A stretch of DNA of 64,000 bases from JACQHM01 sp964535215. Its GTDB lineage: Bacteria; Methylomirabilota; Methylomirabilia; Methylomirabilales; JACQHM01. Under the pieces are notes generated by a model that had not been told where the DNA came from, did no database searches, and worked only from the letters and a program-made list of their open reading frames with translations. A program made the translations under genes and the position numbers. Below, piece after piece: positions 34,796 through 42,114 of the stretch. Positions within the stretch are counted from its first letter, which is position 1; each line of letters begins with the position of its first letter. The DNA lies in assembly GCA_964535215.1 (NCBI GenBank), contig CAZHST010000006.1, positions 36,546-100,545 on the forward strand, written 5' to 3'.

Positions 34796-34880
34796 TCGAA
34801 TTGCGGATTGTCGATTTCGGATTTCGGATTGAAACACAGATGTTGCTTCCCACATCCGAAATCCGCAATCCCAACTCGAA
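34796..34880. repeat. intergenic inverted repeat of GGATT/AATCC words between tRNA genes
   Basis: TTCGAATTGCGGATT with GATTTCGGATTTCGGATTG on one side is matched by CATCCGAAATCCGCAATCC and CTCGAA on the other, giving a long hairpin. It is probably one copy of a dispersed intergenic repeat. Confidence 0.6.
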
Positions 34881-34897
34881 AATATCCAGGAAGAGAT

Positions 34898-34990
34898 GGA
34901 GAGGTGACCGAGCTGGCCGAAGGTGCTCGCCTGCTAAGCGAGTCTCCGCCGAAAGGTGGAGCGTGGGTTCGAATCCCACCCTCTCCGCCA
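34898..34990 (+). tRNA. tRNA-Ser (anticodon GCU), CCA encoded
   Basis: GGAGAGG/CCTCTCC acceptor stem, anticodon loop CTGCTAA between CTCGC and GCGAG, long variable arm (CTCCGCCGAAAGGTGGAG), T-loop TTCGAAT. Confidence 0.95.
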
Positions 34991-34992
34991 CC

Positions 34993-35070
34993 GCGCCCAT
35001 AGCTCAGCCCGGAAAGAGCACTACCCTGCGGAGGTAGGGGTCAGAGGTTCAAATCCTCTTGGGCGCGCCA
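34993..35070 (+). tRNA. tRNA-Arg (anticodon GCG), CCA encoded
   Basis: GCGCCCA/TGGGCGC acceptor, D-stem GCTC/GAGC, anticodon stem CTACC/GGTAG with loop CTGCGGA, T-stem AGAGG/CCTCT. The body resembles bacterial tRNA-Arg(CCG), whose loop is CTCCGGA, with G instead of C at the wobble position. It begins two bases after the preceding tRNA. Confidence 0.88.
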
Positions 35071-35072
35071 CT

Positions 35073-35165
35073 GGAGGGGTGCCGGAGTGGTCATAACGGG
35101 GCGGTCTCGAAAACCGTTGTGGGCGTTAAAGTCCACCGTGGGTTCGAATCCCACCCCCTCCGCCA
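35073..35165 (+). tRNA. tRNA-Ser (anticodon CGA), CCA encoded
   Basis: GGAGGGG/CCCCTCC acceptor, anticodon loop CTCGAAA, long variable arm, T-loop TTCGAAT. It follows tRNA-Arg after two bases. Confidence 0.93.
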
Positions 35166-35176
35166 TTAAGGAAGCA

Positions 35177-35281
35177 TTCAGCCATCAGCGTTCAGCCATC
35201 AGTAAGAGCAATCTGGGAACAATCCGGGGGGACCTTCACCCCACCCTCCCCCGTTGATGGGGGAGGGGAAGGGTGGGGGTG
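35177..35281. repeat. TTCAGCCATCAG direct repeats and a C-run/G-run hairpin
   Basis: TTCAGCCATCAG occurs at 35177-35188 and 35191-35202. A 45-base near-palindrome follows (35237-35281; CACCCCACCCTCCCCC then GGGGGAGGGGAAGGGTGGGG). Together they fill the gap before the retropepsin-like gene. Confidence 0.65.
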
Positions 35282-35304
35282 CTGAACAGTTACGAGGAAT
35301 CAGG

Positions 35305-35661
35305 ATGGCCGTTTTTGCTGTCAGGGTAGCCGTCAAAGGAGTTGGGAGAAGGCAGGAAACAACGGTCAAAATGATCGTGGATACCGGCGCCTCGTTAAGC
35401 GTGATTCCCAAGAGTGCACTTCGAAAGATCGGGATTGCTCCTCGATGGCGACGGCAGGTTACGTTGGCCAACGGCGAGAAGATCGAGAGGGATGTGGGCA
35501 TCGCCATCTTCCGGTGGAACGGCTACGAAGGGGCGTCCGAGGTCATTTTCGGAGAGAAGGGGGACAAACCCCTCTTCGGCGCGCTGACCCTTGAGGCGTT
35601 AGGCTTAAAGGTCAATCCCCGAAAACAGAAGCTGGAACCTGTCGAGCTTTTGCTTTTGTAA
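35305..35661 (+). CDS. retropepsin-like aspartic protease (clan AA)
   Basis: A single-domain protein of 118 residues with the active-site triad MIVDTGASLSVIP near residue 29-41 and a following beta-rich fold. The second hydrophobic-hydrophobic-glycine element appears as KPLFGALTLEALGL near residue 93-106. Such proteins work as homodimers, and their bacterial substrates are mostly unknown. The ATG at 35305 follows GAGGAATCAGG; an upstream start within the G-run hairpin is unlikely. The gene lies inside the tRNA-Ser array and is flanked on both sides by the same two repeat types, which suggests that it was inserted there. Confidence 0.8.
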   Translation: MAVFAVRVAVKGVGRRQETTVKMIVDTGASLSVIPKSALRKIGIAPRWRRQVTLANGEKIERDVGIAIFRWNGYEGASEVIFGEKGDKPLFGALTLEALGLKVNPRKQKLEPVELLLL

Positions 35662-35723
35662 GTGTTCAGCGACTGGCCGTCAGCTTTCAGCCCCCACCTC
35701 CCCCTCCCACCGAAGGGGGAGGG
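35662..35723. repeat. second repeat block flanking the retropepsin-like gene
   Basis: TTCAGCGACTGGCCGTCAGC-type words followed by a CCCCCTCCC/GGGGGAGGG hairpin mirror the block on the other side of the protease gene. Confidence 0.55.
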
Positions 35724-35745
35724 TGTTGGCTAATCGCTAATTGTG

Positions 35746-35839
35746 GGAGGGGTGACCGAGTGGACGAAGGTGCGGCACTGGAAATGCCGTGCACGGGTTC
35801 AAGCCTGTGCCGTGGGTTCGAATCCCACCCCCTCCGCCA
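35746..35839 (+). tRNA. tRNA-Ser (anticodon GGA), CCA encoded
   Basis: GGAGGGG/CCCCTCC acceptor, anticodon stem CGGCA/TGCCG with loop CTGGAAA, long variable arm (GCACGGGTTCAAGCCTGTGC), T-loop TTCGAAT. Confidence 0.95.
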
Positions 35840-35859
35840 CTTACAGGCGTTGAGGGCTT

Positions 35860-36132
35860 GGCCGTGCTAGACGGGGAGGTAGCGGTGCCCTGTACCCGAA
35901 ATCCGCTAGATGCGGGGTCGAATCCCCACCCGAGGTCTTGATCTCCCAAGGTTTCCTCCAGGGGTGAGGGCGTTGAAGGTTGGGTCCTGCGCAAGGAGGG
36001 GCTGTGAACCCCGCCAGGCCCGGAAGGGAGCAACGGTAAGCAGATTCCCTCCTGTGCCGTAGGGGAGCCCGGCCAGAGCTTTTGCCCCTGATCTGGAGCC
36101 TGAAGGGGCGGATCGACGGTGGGTGCACGGCC
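35860..36132 (+). ncRNA. ffs: large (Alu-containing) signal recognition particle RNA
   Basis: The core domain IV motif is plain: GCCAGGCCCGGAAGGGAGCA near 36015-36035, with the GGGTCCTGCGCAA / GTGCCGTAGGGGAGCCC helix around it. Upstream, GGCCGTGCTAGACGGGGAGG and GCGGTGCCCTGTACC match the Alu domain of the Bacillus-type scRNA. Downstream, GGATCGACGGTGGGTGCACGG matches its 3' strand. The 5' GGCCGTG pairs with 3' CACGGCC, which sets the ends and gives about 273 nt. It lies 12 bases before dnaX, a common place for SRP RNA. It guides co-translational targeting with Ffh. Confidence 0.92.
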
Positions 36133-36144
36133 AAGGAGTTTTCT

Positions 36145-37914
36145 ATGGCCTATCTTGTGCTAGCGAGAAAATGGAGGCCTCAAACCTTTAACGAGGTAGT
36201 GGGCCAGCGTCCCGTCACCCAGACCTTGAAGAACGCCCTGGCAAAGGATCGTCTGGCCCATGCCCTCCTCTTTGCCGGCCCCCGGGGGGTCGGGAAGACG
36301 ACCACGGCCAGGATCCTGGCCAAGGCGTTGAACTGTGAGCAGGGCCCGACGCCCGAGCCCTGTGGTGCCTGCACCAGTTGTCAGGAGATCGCCGAAGGCC
36401 GGTCCTTAAACTGCTTGGAGATTGACGCGGCCTCCCACACCCAGGTGGAGAAGATCCGGGAGCTTCTGGAAGGGGTACCCTATGCTGCCGTCCGGGGCCG
36501 GTACAAGGTCTACATCATTGACGAAGTCCACATGCTGTCCACCAGCTCCTTTAACGCCCTCTTAAAGACCCTGGAGGAGCCGCCGCCCAAAGTGGTCTTC
36601 GTCCTCGCCACCACCGAGCCCCACAAGGTCCCGGCCACGATCCACTCCCGCTGCCAGCGCTACGATTTCCGGCGAATCGGCCTCCAGGAGATCGTTGGCC
36701 GGCTGCAAGAGATCGCGAGGGCGGAGGGGATCGAGGCCTCCGACGAGGTCTTCTTTACTTTAGCCAGGGCTGCTGAAGGGAGCCTCCGGGATGCCCAGAG
36801 CTTGCTGGATCAGGTTGTCGCTTACAGCGGGCCGAAGGTCGGGCTTCAGGAGGTCATTGAGGCCTTAGGGCTGATTGAGGGGGGGGTCATTGCCCAAATG
36901 GTCCAGGCCGTGATCGACCGGGACAGGGGAAGGGTGTTCGAGCTGGTGGAGGAGCTGTTCAACCGGGGCTACGATCTCCGCCTCTTCTGCCAGGAGCTCT
37001 TGGGCTATTTCCGGGACCTCCTGATCGTCAAGATCGCCAAAGACCCCCGTCCCTTGCTCCGAGGGGCCTTTGGGGATCTTGCCGCTTTGAAGCAGCAGGC
37101 GGACCTTCTCTCGGTCGAGGTCCTGGAGCACTCCCTCCAGCTCCTGAGCCGGACCGAGTTCGAGATGCGCCGCTCCAGCTTCCCCCGCTACGTGCTGGAG
37201 ATGGCCCTGGTCCGGCTGACCCAGATCCACGCCTTGGAGCCTTTAGGGACCCTGGTCGAGCGGCTTTCGGCCTTGGAGGTCCGCCTCAGCGGTCAACCGA
37301 CCAGCCCTCAGGCCGAGCTGGACCTCTTTCCCCCTGCCCCCCGCGAGATGCCCATGGGGAGGCTGAAGGGGGCTTCTCGCGAAGCATCCGGGGTGGAGCT
37401 GAAGGAGACAAGCCCGGCGGGGGCAAAGCCTTTAAAAGGAAAGGCGGGGGAGGCGTTAAAGGCCCCCCGCCAGGAGAGGGATCAACCCGGGGATCCGGCA
37501 GGGATGGTTGAGGAGCGTCCCCCCGAGCCGAAGGGCGGTCTGGAGGAACAGTGGGCTGAGGTGAAAAGGCGGGTTGGGGAGAAGAAACCGTCTCTGGCCT
37601 CTCTGTTAGAGTCGAAGGTGAGAGAGATCACGTTGGAAGGGGATCTCCTCCGTCTCTTCGTGGATGACAACAGCTCGTTCACCCGGGACACCCTGGAAGG
37701 TCGGCAGAACAGGGTGCTGCTGGAGACCCTCATCGGCGAGGTGTTCCATCGGCGGCTCAAACTCGAGTACCGGTACCCTCCATCCCTAAAGACGGGTAGG
37801 AGGAGGGTCCCTATCGCTGAGCACCCGCTGGTCAAGGAGGCCCTTCAGCTCTTCGAGGGCCAGATCGTGAACGTCGAACGCTCCTCCTCCGAGGAGGAAG
37901 GGAGGGAAGGATGA
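36145..37914 (+). CDS. dnaX: DNA polymerase III subunit gamma/tau
   Basis: The 589-residue product starts MAYLVLARKWRPQTFNEVVG and has Walker A GPRGVGKTTTARILAKAL near residue 47, a zinc module (CEQG...CGACTSC), the DEVHMLSTSSFNALLKTLEE Walker B region, and a charged, Pro-rich linker (about 400-480) before a C-terminal tau-like domain. The ATG follows AAGGAG directly after the SRP RNA; an earlier in-frame ATG lies inside that RNA. It loads the beta clamp. ybaB overlaps its end by ATGA. Confidence 0.96.
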   Translation: MAYLVLARKWRPQTFNEVVGQRPVTQTLKNALAKDRLAHALLFAGPRGVGKTTTARILAKALNCEQGPTPEPCGACTSCQEIAEGRSLNCLEIDAASHTQVEKIRELLEGVPYAAVRGRYKVYIIDEVHMLSTSSFNALLKTLEEPPPKVVFVLATTEPHKVPATIHSRCQRYDFRRIGLQEIVGRLQEIARAEGIEASDEVFFTLARAAEGSLRDAQSLLDQVVAYSGPKVGLQEVIEALGLIEGGVIAQMVQAVIDRDRGRVFELVEELFNRGYDLRLFCQELLGYFRDLLIVKIAKDPRPLLRGAFGDLAALKQQADLLSVEVLEHSLQLLSRTEFEMRRSSFPRYVLEMALVRLTQIHALEPLGTLVERLSALEVRLSGQPTSPQAELDLFPPAPREMPMGRLKGASREASGVELKETSPAGAKPLKGKAGEALKAPRQERDQPGDPAGMVEERPPEPKGGLEEQWAEVKRRVGEKKPSLASLLESKVREITLEGDLLRLFVDDNSSFTRDTLEGRQNRVLLETLIGEVFHRRLKLEYRYPPSLKTGRRRVPIAEHPLVKEALQLFEGQIVNVERSSSEEEGREG

Positions 37915-38231
37915 AGGATTTCGCCAATCTCATGAAGCAGGCCCAGCGGGTGAAGCAGGAGCTGGAGCGGCTCCAGGAGGAGGTGGCCACCAAACGGGTC
38001 GAGGGGAGCGCCGGCGGCGGGATGGTGACGGTTGTCGCCAACGGGAGGGGAGAGCTGCTGGAGGTCAGGATTGATCCGGAGGTGGTAAGGGGGGAGGACC
38101 TGGAGATGCTCCAGGACTTGATTGTTGCCGCCGTGAACGATGCCCTGAAGAAATCCCGCGAGCTCTTCGCCCAGGAGATGGGACGCCTCGCCGGGGGGTT
38201 GGGTCTTCCTCCCATCCCGGGCCTCTTCTAG
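37911..38231 (+). CDS. nucleoid-associated protein YbaB/EbfC
   Basis: The 106-residue protein shows the YbaB pattern: an N-terminal helix MKDFANLMKQAQRVKQELER, the SAGGGMVTVVANGRGELLEV strand region, and a C-terminal helix ending in a Met/Gly-rich tail (GGLGLPPIPGLF). It binds DNA as a dimer. It lies between dnaX and recR, the classic order, and is coupled to dnaX. Confidence 0.95.
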   Translation: MKDFANLMKQAQRVKQELERLQEEVATKRVEGSAGGGMVTVVANGRGELLEVRIDPEVVRGEDLEMLQDLIVAAVNDALKKSRELFAQEMGRLAGGLGLPPIPGLF

Positions 38232-38237
38232 GGGGGG

Positions 38238-38840
38238 ATGATGGTCCATTACGCGCCGACCTTGTCTCGCCTGATCGGGGAGCTTCTGAAGCTTCCAGGG
38301 ATCGGGCCAAAGACGGCCCAGCGGTTGGCCTTCTACTTGCTTAAGGCTTCAAAGGAAGAGGTCTTTGCCCTCTCCCAGGCCATCGTGGATGTAAAAGAGA
38401 AGCTCAGGCTCTGCCCGATCTGCTTAAACATCGCCGAGGAGGAGCTGTGCGCTATCTGCCGCGACCCCGGTCGGGACCCCTCCATCCTCTGCGTCGTGGA
38501 GGAGGCGAACGATCTCCTGGCCATCGAGAAGACCCGGGAGTTCAAAGGGCTCTACCATGTCCTGGGCGGGACCATCTCGCCCCTGGAGGGAAGGGGTCCT
38601 GATCGGCTGAGCACGAGAGAGCTGCTCCAGCGGTTGGAAGGGGGGACGGTGAAGGAGGTGATCCTGGCCACCAACCCGACGGCCGAAGGGGAGGCAACGG
38701 CGATGTATCTCACCCGGCTCTTGAAGCCCCTGGGGGTCAGGCTCACGAGGATTGCCAGGGGTCTCCCGATGGGTGGGGACTTAGAGTACGCCGACGAGGT
38801 CACCCTGGCCAAGGCCCTGGAAGGGAGGCGCGAGCTCTAA
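38238..38840 (+). CDS. recR: recombination protein RecR
   Basis: About 200 residues with a helix-hairpin-helix (LLKLPGIGPKTAQRLAFYLL), a four-cysteine zinc finger (CPICLNIAEEELCAICRD), and a TOPRIM domain from CVVEEANDLLAIEKT to the end. It works with RecO and RecF in gap repair. Two consecutive ATG codons are possible starts; the second has better spacing from the G-run. It ends the dnaX-ybaB-recR unit. Confidence 0.96.
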   Translation: MMVHYAPTLSRLIGELLKLPGIGPKTAQRLAFYLLKASKEEVFALSQAIVDVKEKLRLCPICLNIAEEELCAICRDPGRDPSILCVVEEANDLLAIEKTREFKGLYHVLGGTISPLEGRGPDRLSTRELLQRLEGGTVKEVILATNPTAEGEATAMYLTRLLKPLGVRLTRIARGLPMGGDLEYADEVTLAKALEGRREL

Positions 38841-38896
38841 AAACGTTTGTGTGGGATGGGCAACTATGCTATAAAAGTGGGCGAGGCGGTGGAGGG

Positions 38897-39397
38897 ATGG
38901 AAGGTTCCCCTTTGATCATCTACGAGGAGGATGCCAAAAGCATCAACGGCACCCTTGCCCGCCTCTGCGAGGAGGCGAAGAGCAAGGCGGTCTTCCTTAT
39001 TGACAAGGCCGGGCAGCTCATCTCCTGTTCCGGGGCGACGACCGATCTGGATACCACCTCTTTGGCCTCGTTGACGGCGGGGAACATCGCTGCGACAGGG
39101 GGCCTGGCCCAACTCCTCGGCGAGAAGGAGTTCTCCATCCTCTTTCACGAGGGGAAGCGGGACAACCTTCACATTTCCCTGGTCGCCGGGCGGATGATCC
39201 TGGTGGTCCTGTTTGACCACCGGTCGTCCCTGGGCCTGGTCCGCCTCCGGGTCAAGAAGGCCTCAGAGGAGATCGCCCGGATCTTCGAGGAGATGCTCAA
39301 ACGGGGGGAACAGCAGGCGAAGGAAGCGAAAGCCCTCTTTCAGGCCCAGTTCTCACAGATCACCGACGAGGACATCGAGAACCTCTTCTCAAGCTAG
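38897..39397 (+). CDS. mglB: MglB-like Roadblock/LC7 GTPase-activating protein
   Basis: A 166-residue protein with a single Roadblock/LC7 domain (about 15-125; FLIDKAGQLISCSG, then SLASLTAGNIAATGGLAQLL) and a helical C-terminal extension. MglB homodimers activate GTP hydrolysis by MglA. The ATG at 38897 follows GGTGGAGGG; the longer upstream frame has no site. mglA follows after 13 bases, so the two form the standard polarity switch pair, here placed next to recR near the origin. Confidence 0.92.
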   Translation: MEGSPLIIYEEDAKSINGTLARLCEEAKSKAVFLIDKAGQLISCSGATTDLDTTSLASLTAGNIAATGGLAQLLGEKEFSILFHEGKRDNLHISLVAGRMILVVLFDHRSSLGLVRLRVKKASEEIARIFEEMLKRGEQQAKEAKALFQAQFSQITDEDIENLFSS

Positions 39398-39410
39398 AGG
39401 CGGGTCTCCT

Positions 39411-39998
39411 GTGTCCTTCATTAACTACTCCACCCGTGAGATCAACTGCAAGATCGTCTACTATGGGCCTGGGTTGGGAGGGAAGACGACAAACCTACAG
39501 TATATTTACAAGCGGGTGGACCCCAAGGCCAGGGGAAAGTTCATCTCCCTGGCCACAGAGACGGAGCGGACGCTCTTCTTTGACTTCCTGCCGCTGGAGT
39601 TGGGGACCATCCGGGGCTTCAAGACCCGTTTTCACCTCTACACCGTTCCCGGCCAGGTCTTTTACGAGGCGAGCCGGAAGCTGATCCTGAAGGGCTCTGA
39701 TGGGGTGGTTTTTGTGGCTGACTCCCAGGTGGAACGGATGGAGTCCAACATCGAGAGCATGCAGAACCTGGAGAAGCACCTGAGGGAGCAGGGGTTCAAC
39801 CCCGAGAAGGTCCCTCTGGTGATTCAGTACAACAAGCGGGATCTCCCGAACATCCTGACCATCGAGGAGCTTCAAGAGGCCTTGAACCCCCGGGGGGTCC
39901 CCTGGTTCGAGGCGATCGCCTCCCAGGGGATCGGGGTCTTCGAGACCCTGAAGATGATTGGGAAGCTGGTCCTCCAGGATCTGAAGCAGAGGGCTTAA
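39411..39998 (+). CDS. mglA: MglA-type small Ras-like GTPase
   Basis: From a GTG start the product is 195 residues, MSFINYSTREINCKIVYYGP onward. The P-loop is GPGLGGKTTNLQ, the switch 2 region has the MglA-specific TVPGQVFYEASRKL in place of the usual DxxG, and the specificity motif is NKRDL. MglA controls cell polarity and motility in myxobacteria and relatives. The frame open upstream overlaps mglB and is not used. An AGAGG site precedes the GTG. Confidence 0.94.
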   Translation: MSFINYSTREINCKIVYYGPGLGGKTTNLQYIYKRVDPKARGKFISLATETERTLFFDFLPLELGTIRGFKTRFHLYTVPGQVFYEASRKLILKGSDGVVFVADSQVERMESNIESMQNLEKHLREQGFNPEKVPLVIQYNKRDLPNILTIEELQEALNPRGVPWFEAIASQGIGVFETLKMIGKLVLQDLKQRA

Positions 39999-40022
39999 GC
40001 CGGACGATTCAAAGGAGATGAT

Positions 40023-40099
40023 TCCCCGGTAGCTCAATTGGTAGACGCGGCCGGCTGTTAACCGGCAGGTTGCAGGTTCGAGTCCTGCCCGGGGAGCCA
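40023..40099 (+). tRNA. tRNA-Asn (anticodon GUU), CCA encoded
   Basis: TCCCCGG/CCGGGGA acceptor, anticodon stem GCCGG/CCGGC with loop CTGTTAA, T-stem GCAGG/CCTGC with TTCGAGT. Confidence 0.95.
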
Positions 40100-40240
40100 A
40101 TTCTCTCCACGATCTTCTTTGCCGTCTCATCATCAACGTAGACCTTAGGATCGAGGCGCGCACCCTCTTTCGGACAGGCTTGCCCGCCTTTTCGGTCAAA
40201 CCCCACGGCCTGACCTTGCAGCTCGGAAGGCCTCCTCATC

Positions 40241-40482
40241 TTTATCCACGACATGGAGGCGGACATCCGGCTCGGCGACACAATGCGGCGGCCCGCCTTC
40301 TCGGATGCCGAGGGGAGGCTTAGGCGCTTTGACCTGGTGACGGCAAATCCCCTGGGGAACCGGATTTCCCCGTCAGCGTCTACGAGCCCGATCCCTTCAA
40401 CCACTTCCGCTATGGGGCGCCACCCGCGTCGAGGGCTGACTGTGGATGGATCCGGCACACGCTTTCCTCGTTCAAGGAATGA
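40241..40482 (+). pseudogene. type I restriction methylase (HsdM) fragment, frameshifted
   Basis: One frame reads MEADIRLGDTMRRPAFSDA then RRFDLVTANP, the N6-adenine methylase motif region that in intact HsdM has F-D-x-V-x-A-N-P-P-F. A shift near 40355 moves to a frame reading VYEPDPFNHFRYGAPP and GWIRHTLSSFKE, the next conserved stretch of the same family, ending in TGA. Both ends of the methylase gene are missing and no hsdR or hsdS is present. The 140 bases between tRNA-Asn and this fragment hold nothing I can identify. Confidence 0.75.
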
Positions 40483-40634
40483 GGAGGTTCAACGGGAGGG
40501 CGTTCTACTTCGCCGGCCTCGTCGAGCAGTGGGGAACCGGTACGGCGCGCATCCCTGGAGACTTCTGCATGAGAAACGAAGCCGATACCCGCTACCCGCC
40601 CGACACGTTGGGCGTTGGCAACGTGATTGGGTGA
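40482..40634 (+). pseudogene. fragment resembling the C-terminal part of an AlbA_2/COG2865 ATP-binding regulator
   Basis: The segment NGRAFYFAGLVEQWGTGTAR resembles the F-Y-x-A-G-L-I-E-x-W-G-x-G-x-x-R-I signature of Schlafen AlbA_2-type regulators. Only about 30 residues match and there is no complete gene. The following 200 bases, to the HAF gene, show no convincing coding pattern. Confidence 0.45.
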
Positions 40635-40843
40635 TCTTTCCCATCTGCTGGCGGCTGGCGGCGCGCTTCCTCCGGCGTGGGCTTCGACCGCTCGCCGGCC
40701 GCAGACGATCGGGTAAGATCCGTTCGCCGCTCGGGAGGGGAGTGTCCGGATGAAAGCCGATGATCCCTCAGGGTGATTTCGCTTGAGCTTGATGAAAAGG
40801 AAAGTAAAATAAAATGGGAACTGTCACGGAGGAGGGCTTTAAG

Positions 40844-41500
40844 ATGCGAAGGAGTCGAAGCCTTGCGCTTCTTAGGATAGGAGCCCTGCTGGTTCTGCTC
40901 CTCAATCTGCCCGTTCTTTTCAAGCCCGCCTTTGCCCAGCGAGGGACCCGAGCCACGACGGATGTTTCCTCTTCCATCTCACAGGAAATACAACGCAAAC
41001 CGCAGGGAAGGCTCATCTGGCTGGGCACGCTTGGGGGGTTCAGTAGCAAAGCCTGGGATGTCTCGGCGGACGGTCCCGACGGTCCCGTGGTGGTAGGGTC
41101 TTCATGGGATGCGAACGGGGACTTGAAGGCTTTTCGGTGGACAGTGTCGGGTGGGATGCAGGACCTGGGGGCGCTTCCTCCTGATTTTCCCTGGAGCGTA
41201 GCCTACGGGGTCTCCTGGGATGGCTCTGTCGTGGTTGGGAGGGCATCTACTAGCCAGTACGACTACCTGCATGCCTTTCGGTGGACAGCGTCGGGTGGGA
41301 TGGAAGACTTGAACACCACCTATGCACCCCTGCTCACCCATGGTTCGGTACTTTTTGAGGCGACGGCCATCTCACCTGACGGGCGCTACATCGTGGGAAT
41401 GGGCTGGAACGGTGCGATGGGGCGCCTGGAAGCCTTCCTGCTGGATACCCATTCTCGCAGCCAATCTCGTGGACTGCATCAGCCAGTATTGGGGCAATAA
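40844..41500 (+). CDS. secreted HAF-repeat protein, C-terminus possibly truncated
   Basis: The product (218 residues from the ATG at 40844, which follows GGAGGAGGG) has a signal peptide ending AFA-Q. It carries two copies of the HAF extracellular repeat: KAFRWTVSGGMQDLGALP near residue 94 and HAFRWTASGGMEDL near residue 144, each followed by a D-G-S/R-x-V-V-G strand. HAF proteins are exported beta-propeller-like proteins of unknown role. The last 16 residues look unlike the family, and decayed transposon DNA follows, so the natural end may have been lost. Confidence 0.75.
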   Translation: MRRSRSLALLRIGALLVLLLNLPVLFKPAFAQRGTRATTDVSSSISQEIQRKPQGRLIWLGTLGGFSSKAWDVSADGPDGPVVVGSSWDANGDLKAFRWTVSGGMQDLGALPPDFPWSVAYGVSWDGSVVVGRASTSQYDYLHAFRWTASGGMEDLNTTYAPLLTHGSVLFEATAISPDGRYIVGMGWNGAMGRLEAFLLDTHSRSQSRGLHQPVLGQ

Positions 41501-41644
41501 CCCCCTGCGGATCCCAGATGATTCACGGAGTGGTCTCCCAGATGGGTTGTTGTTGGACCGTCTAGAACAAACCGTTCGCGGCATCGCCAGTATCCCGTGT
41601 AGCAGCCACCACGAGTTATTCAATTGGGGTAGACCTGCTTCCCT

Positions 41645-42114
41645 CGGGCCCCCAGTGATCGGCTTTGTCGAGCGACGCGGAACGGCTTACCTGATGGTCG
41701 TGCGCCATGTCCAGTGTCAAATGGTCGTCTCCGCGACCCATCAGCTGGTGACCCGAAGGAGGGGTCTCCACCGATGACTACCGGCCTTATGCGGGGTTGG
41801 ACCAAACAGGCTATCGACATCGTACCCTCCAGCATGGCCGTGGGGAGTATGCCAGAGGCCGGGTGCATACAAACACGGTCGAGGGCGTTTGGTCCCTGTT
41901 CAAAACCTGGATGCGGCGACACCGAGGCGTGTCCAAATGGTACCTGCCCTGCTATGCGGCTACGTTCGAGTTCTTTTACAATCATCGCCACCTGCTTCCA
42001 AGCTATGCCGTCTTCATTCCCAATATCACCAGTCGGGACGGCGAGGCTTTCCGGTCTATTCCAGAGCTTTCAGCCCACAGACGATCTGAAGGTCCGATGG
42101 TGCCCGCAGCGTGA
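41645..42114 (+). pseudogene. IS1595-type (ISXO2-like) transposase remnant
   Basis: One frame gives VIGFVERRGTAYLMVVRHVQ, matching the start of the ISXO2-like DDE domain. After a frameshift near 41720-41760 a second frame gives STDDYRPYAGLDQTGYRHRT and then RVHTNTVEGVWSLFKTWMRR, which contains the DDE-domain hallmark H-T-N-T-V-E-x-x-W-S. The N-terminal zinc ribbon is missing and no terminal repeats were found, so the copy is dead. Confidence 0.82.

Noticed and set aside
35177..35281. Short direct repeats as a CRISPR array
   Set aside because: Only two 12-base copies with a two-base gap, no spacers and no cas genes.
40100..40240. Minus-strand frame after tRNA-Asn reading toward LDPKVYVDDETAKK
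   Set aside because: The frame looks protein-like for about 25 residues but has no start context, no family match I recognise and overlaps the HsdM fragment.
41480..41640. Minus-strand frame with LLPQYW suggesting another IS5 copy
   Set aside because: The match to the IS5-type remnant covers only a few residues and about 19 bases; too weak to call.
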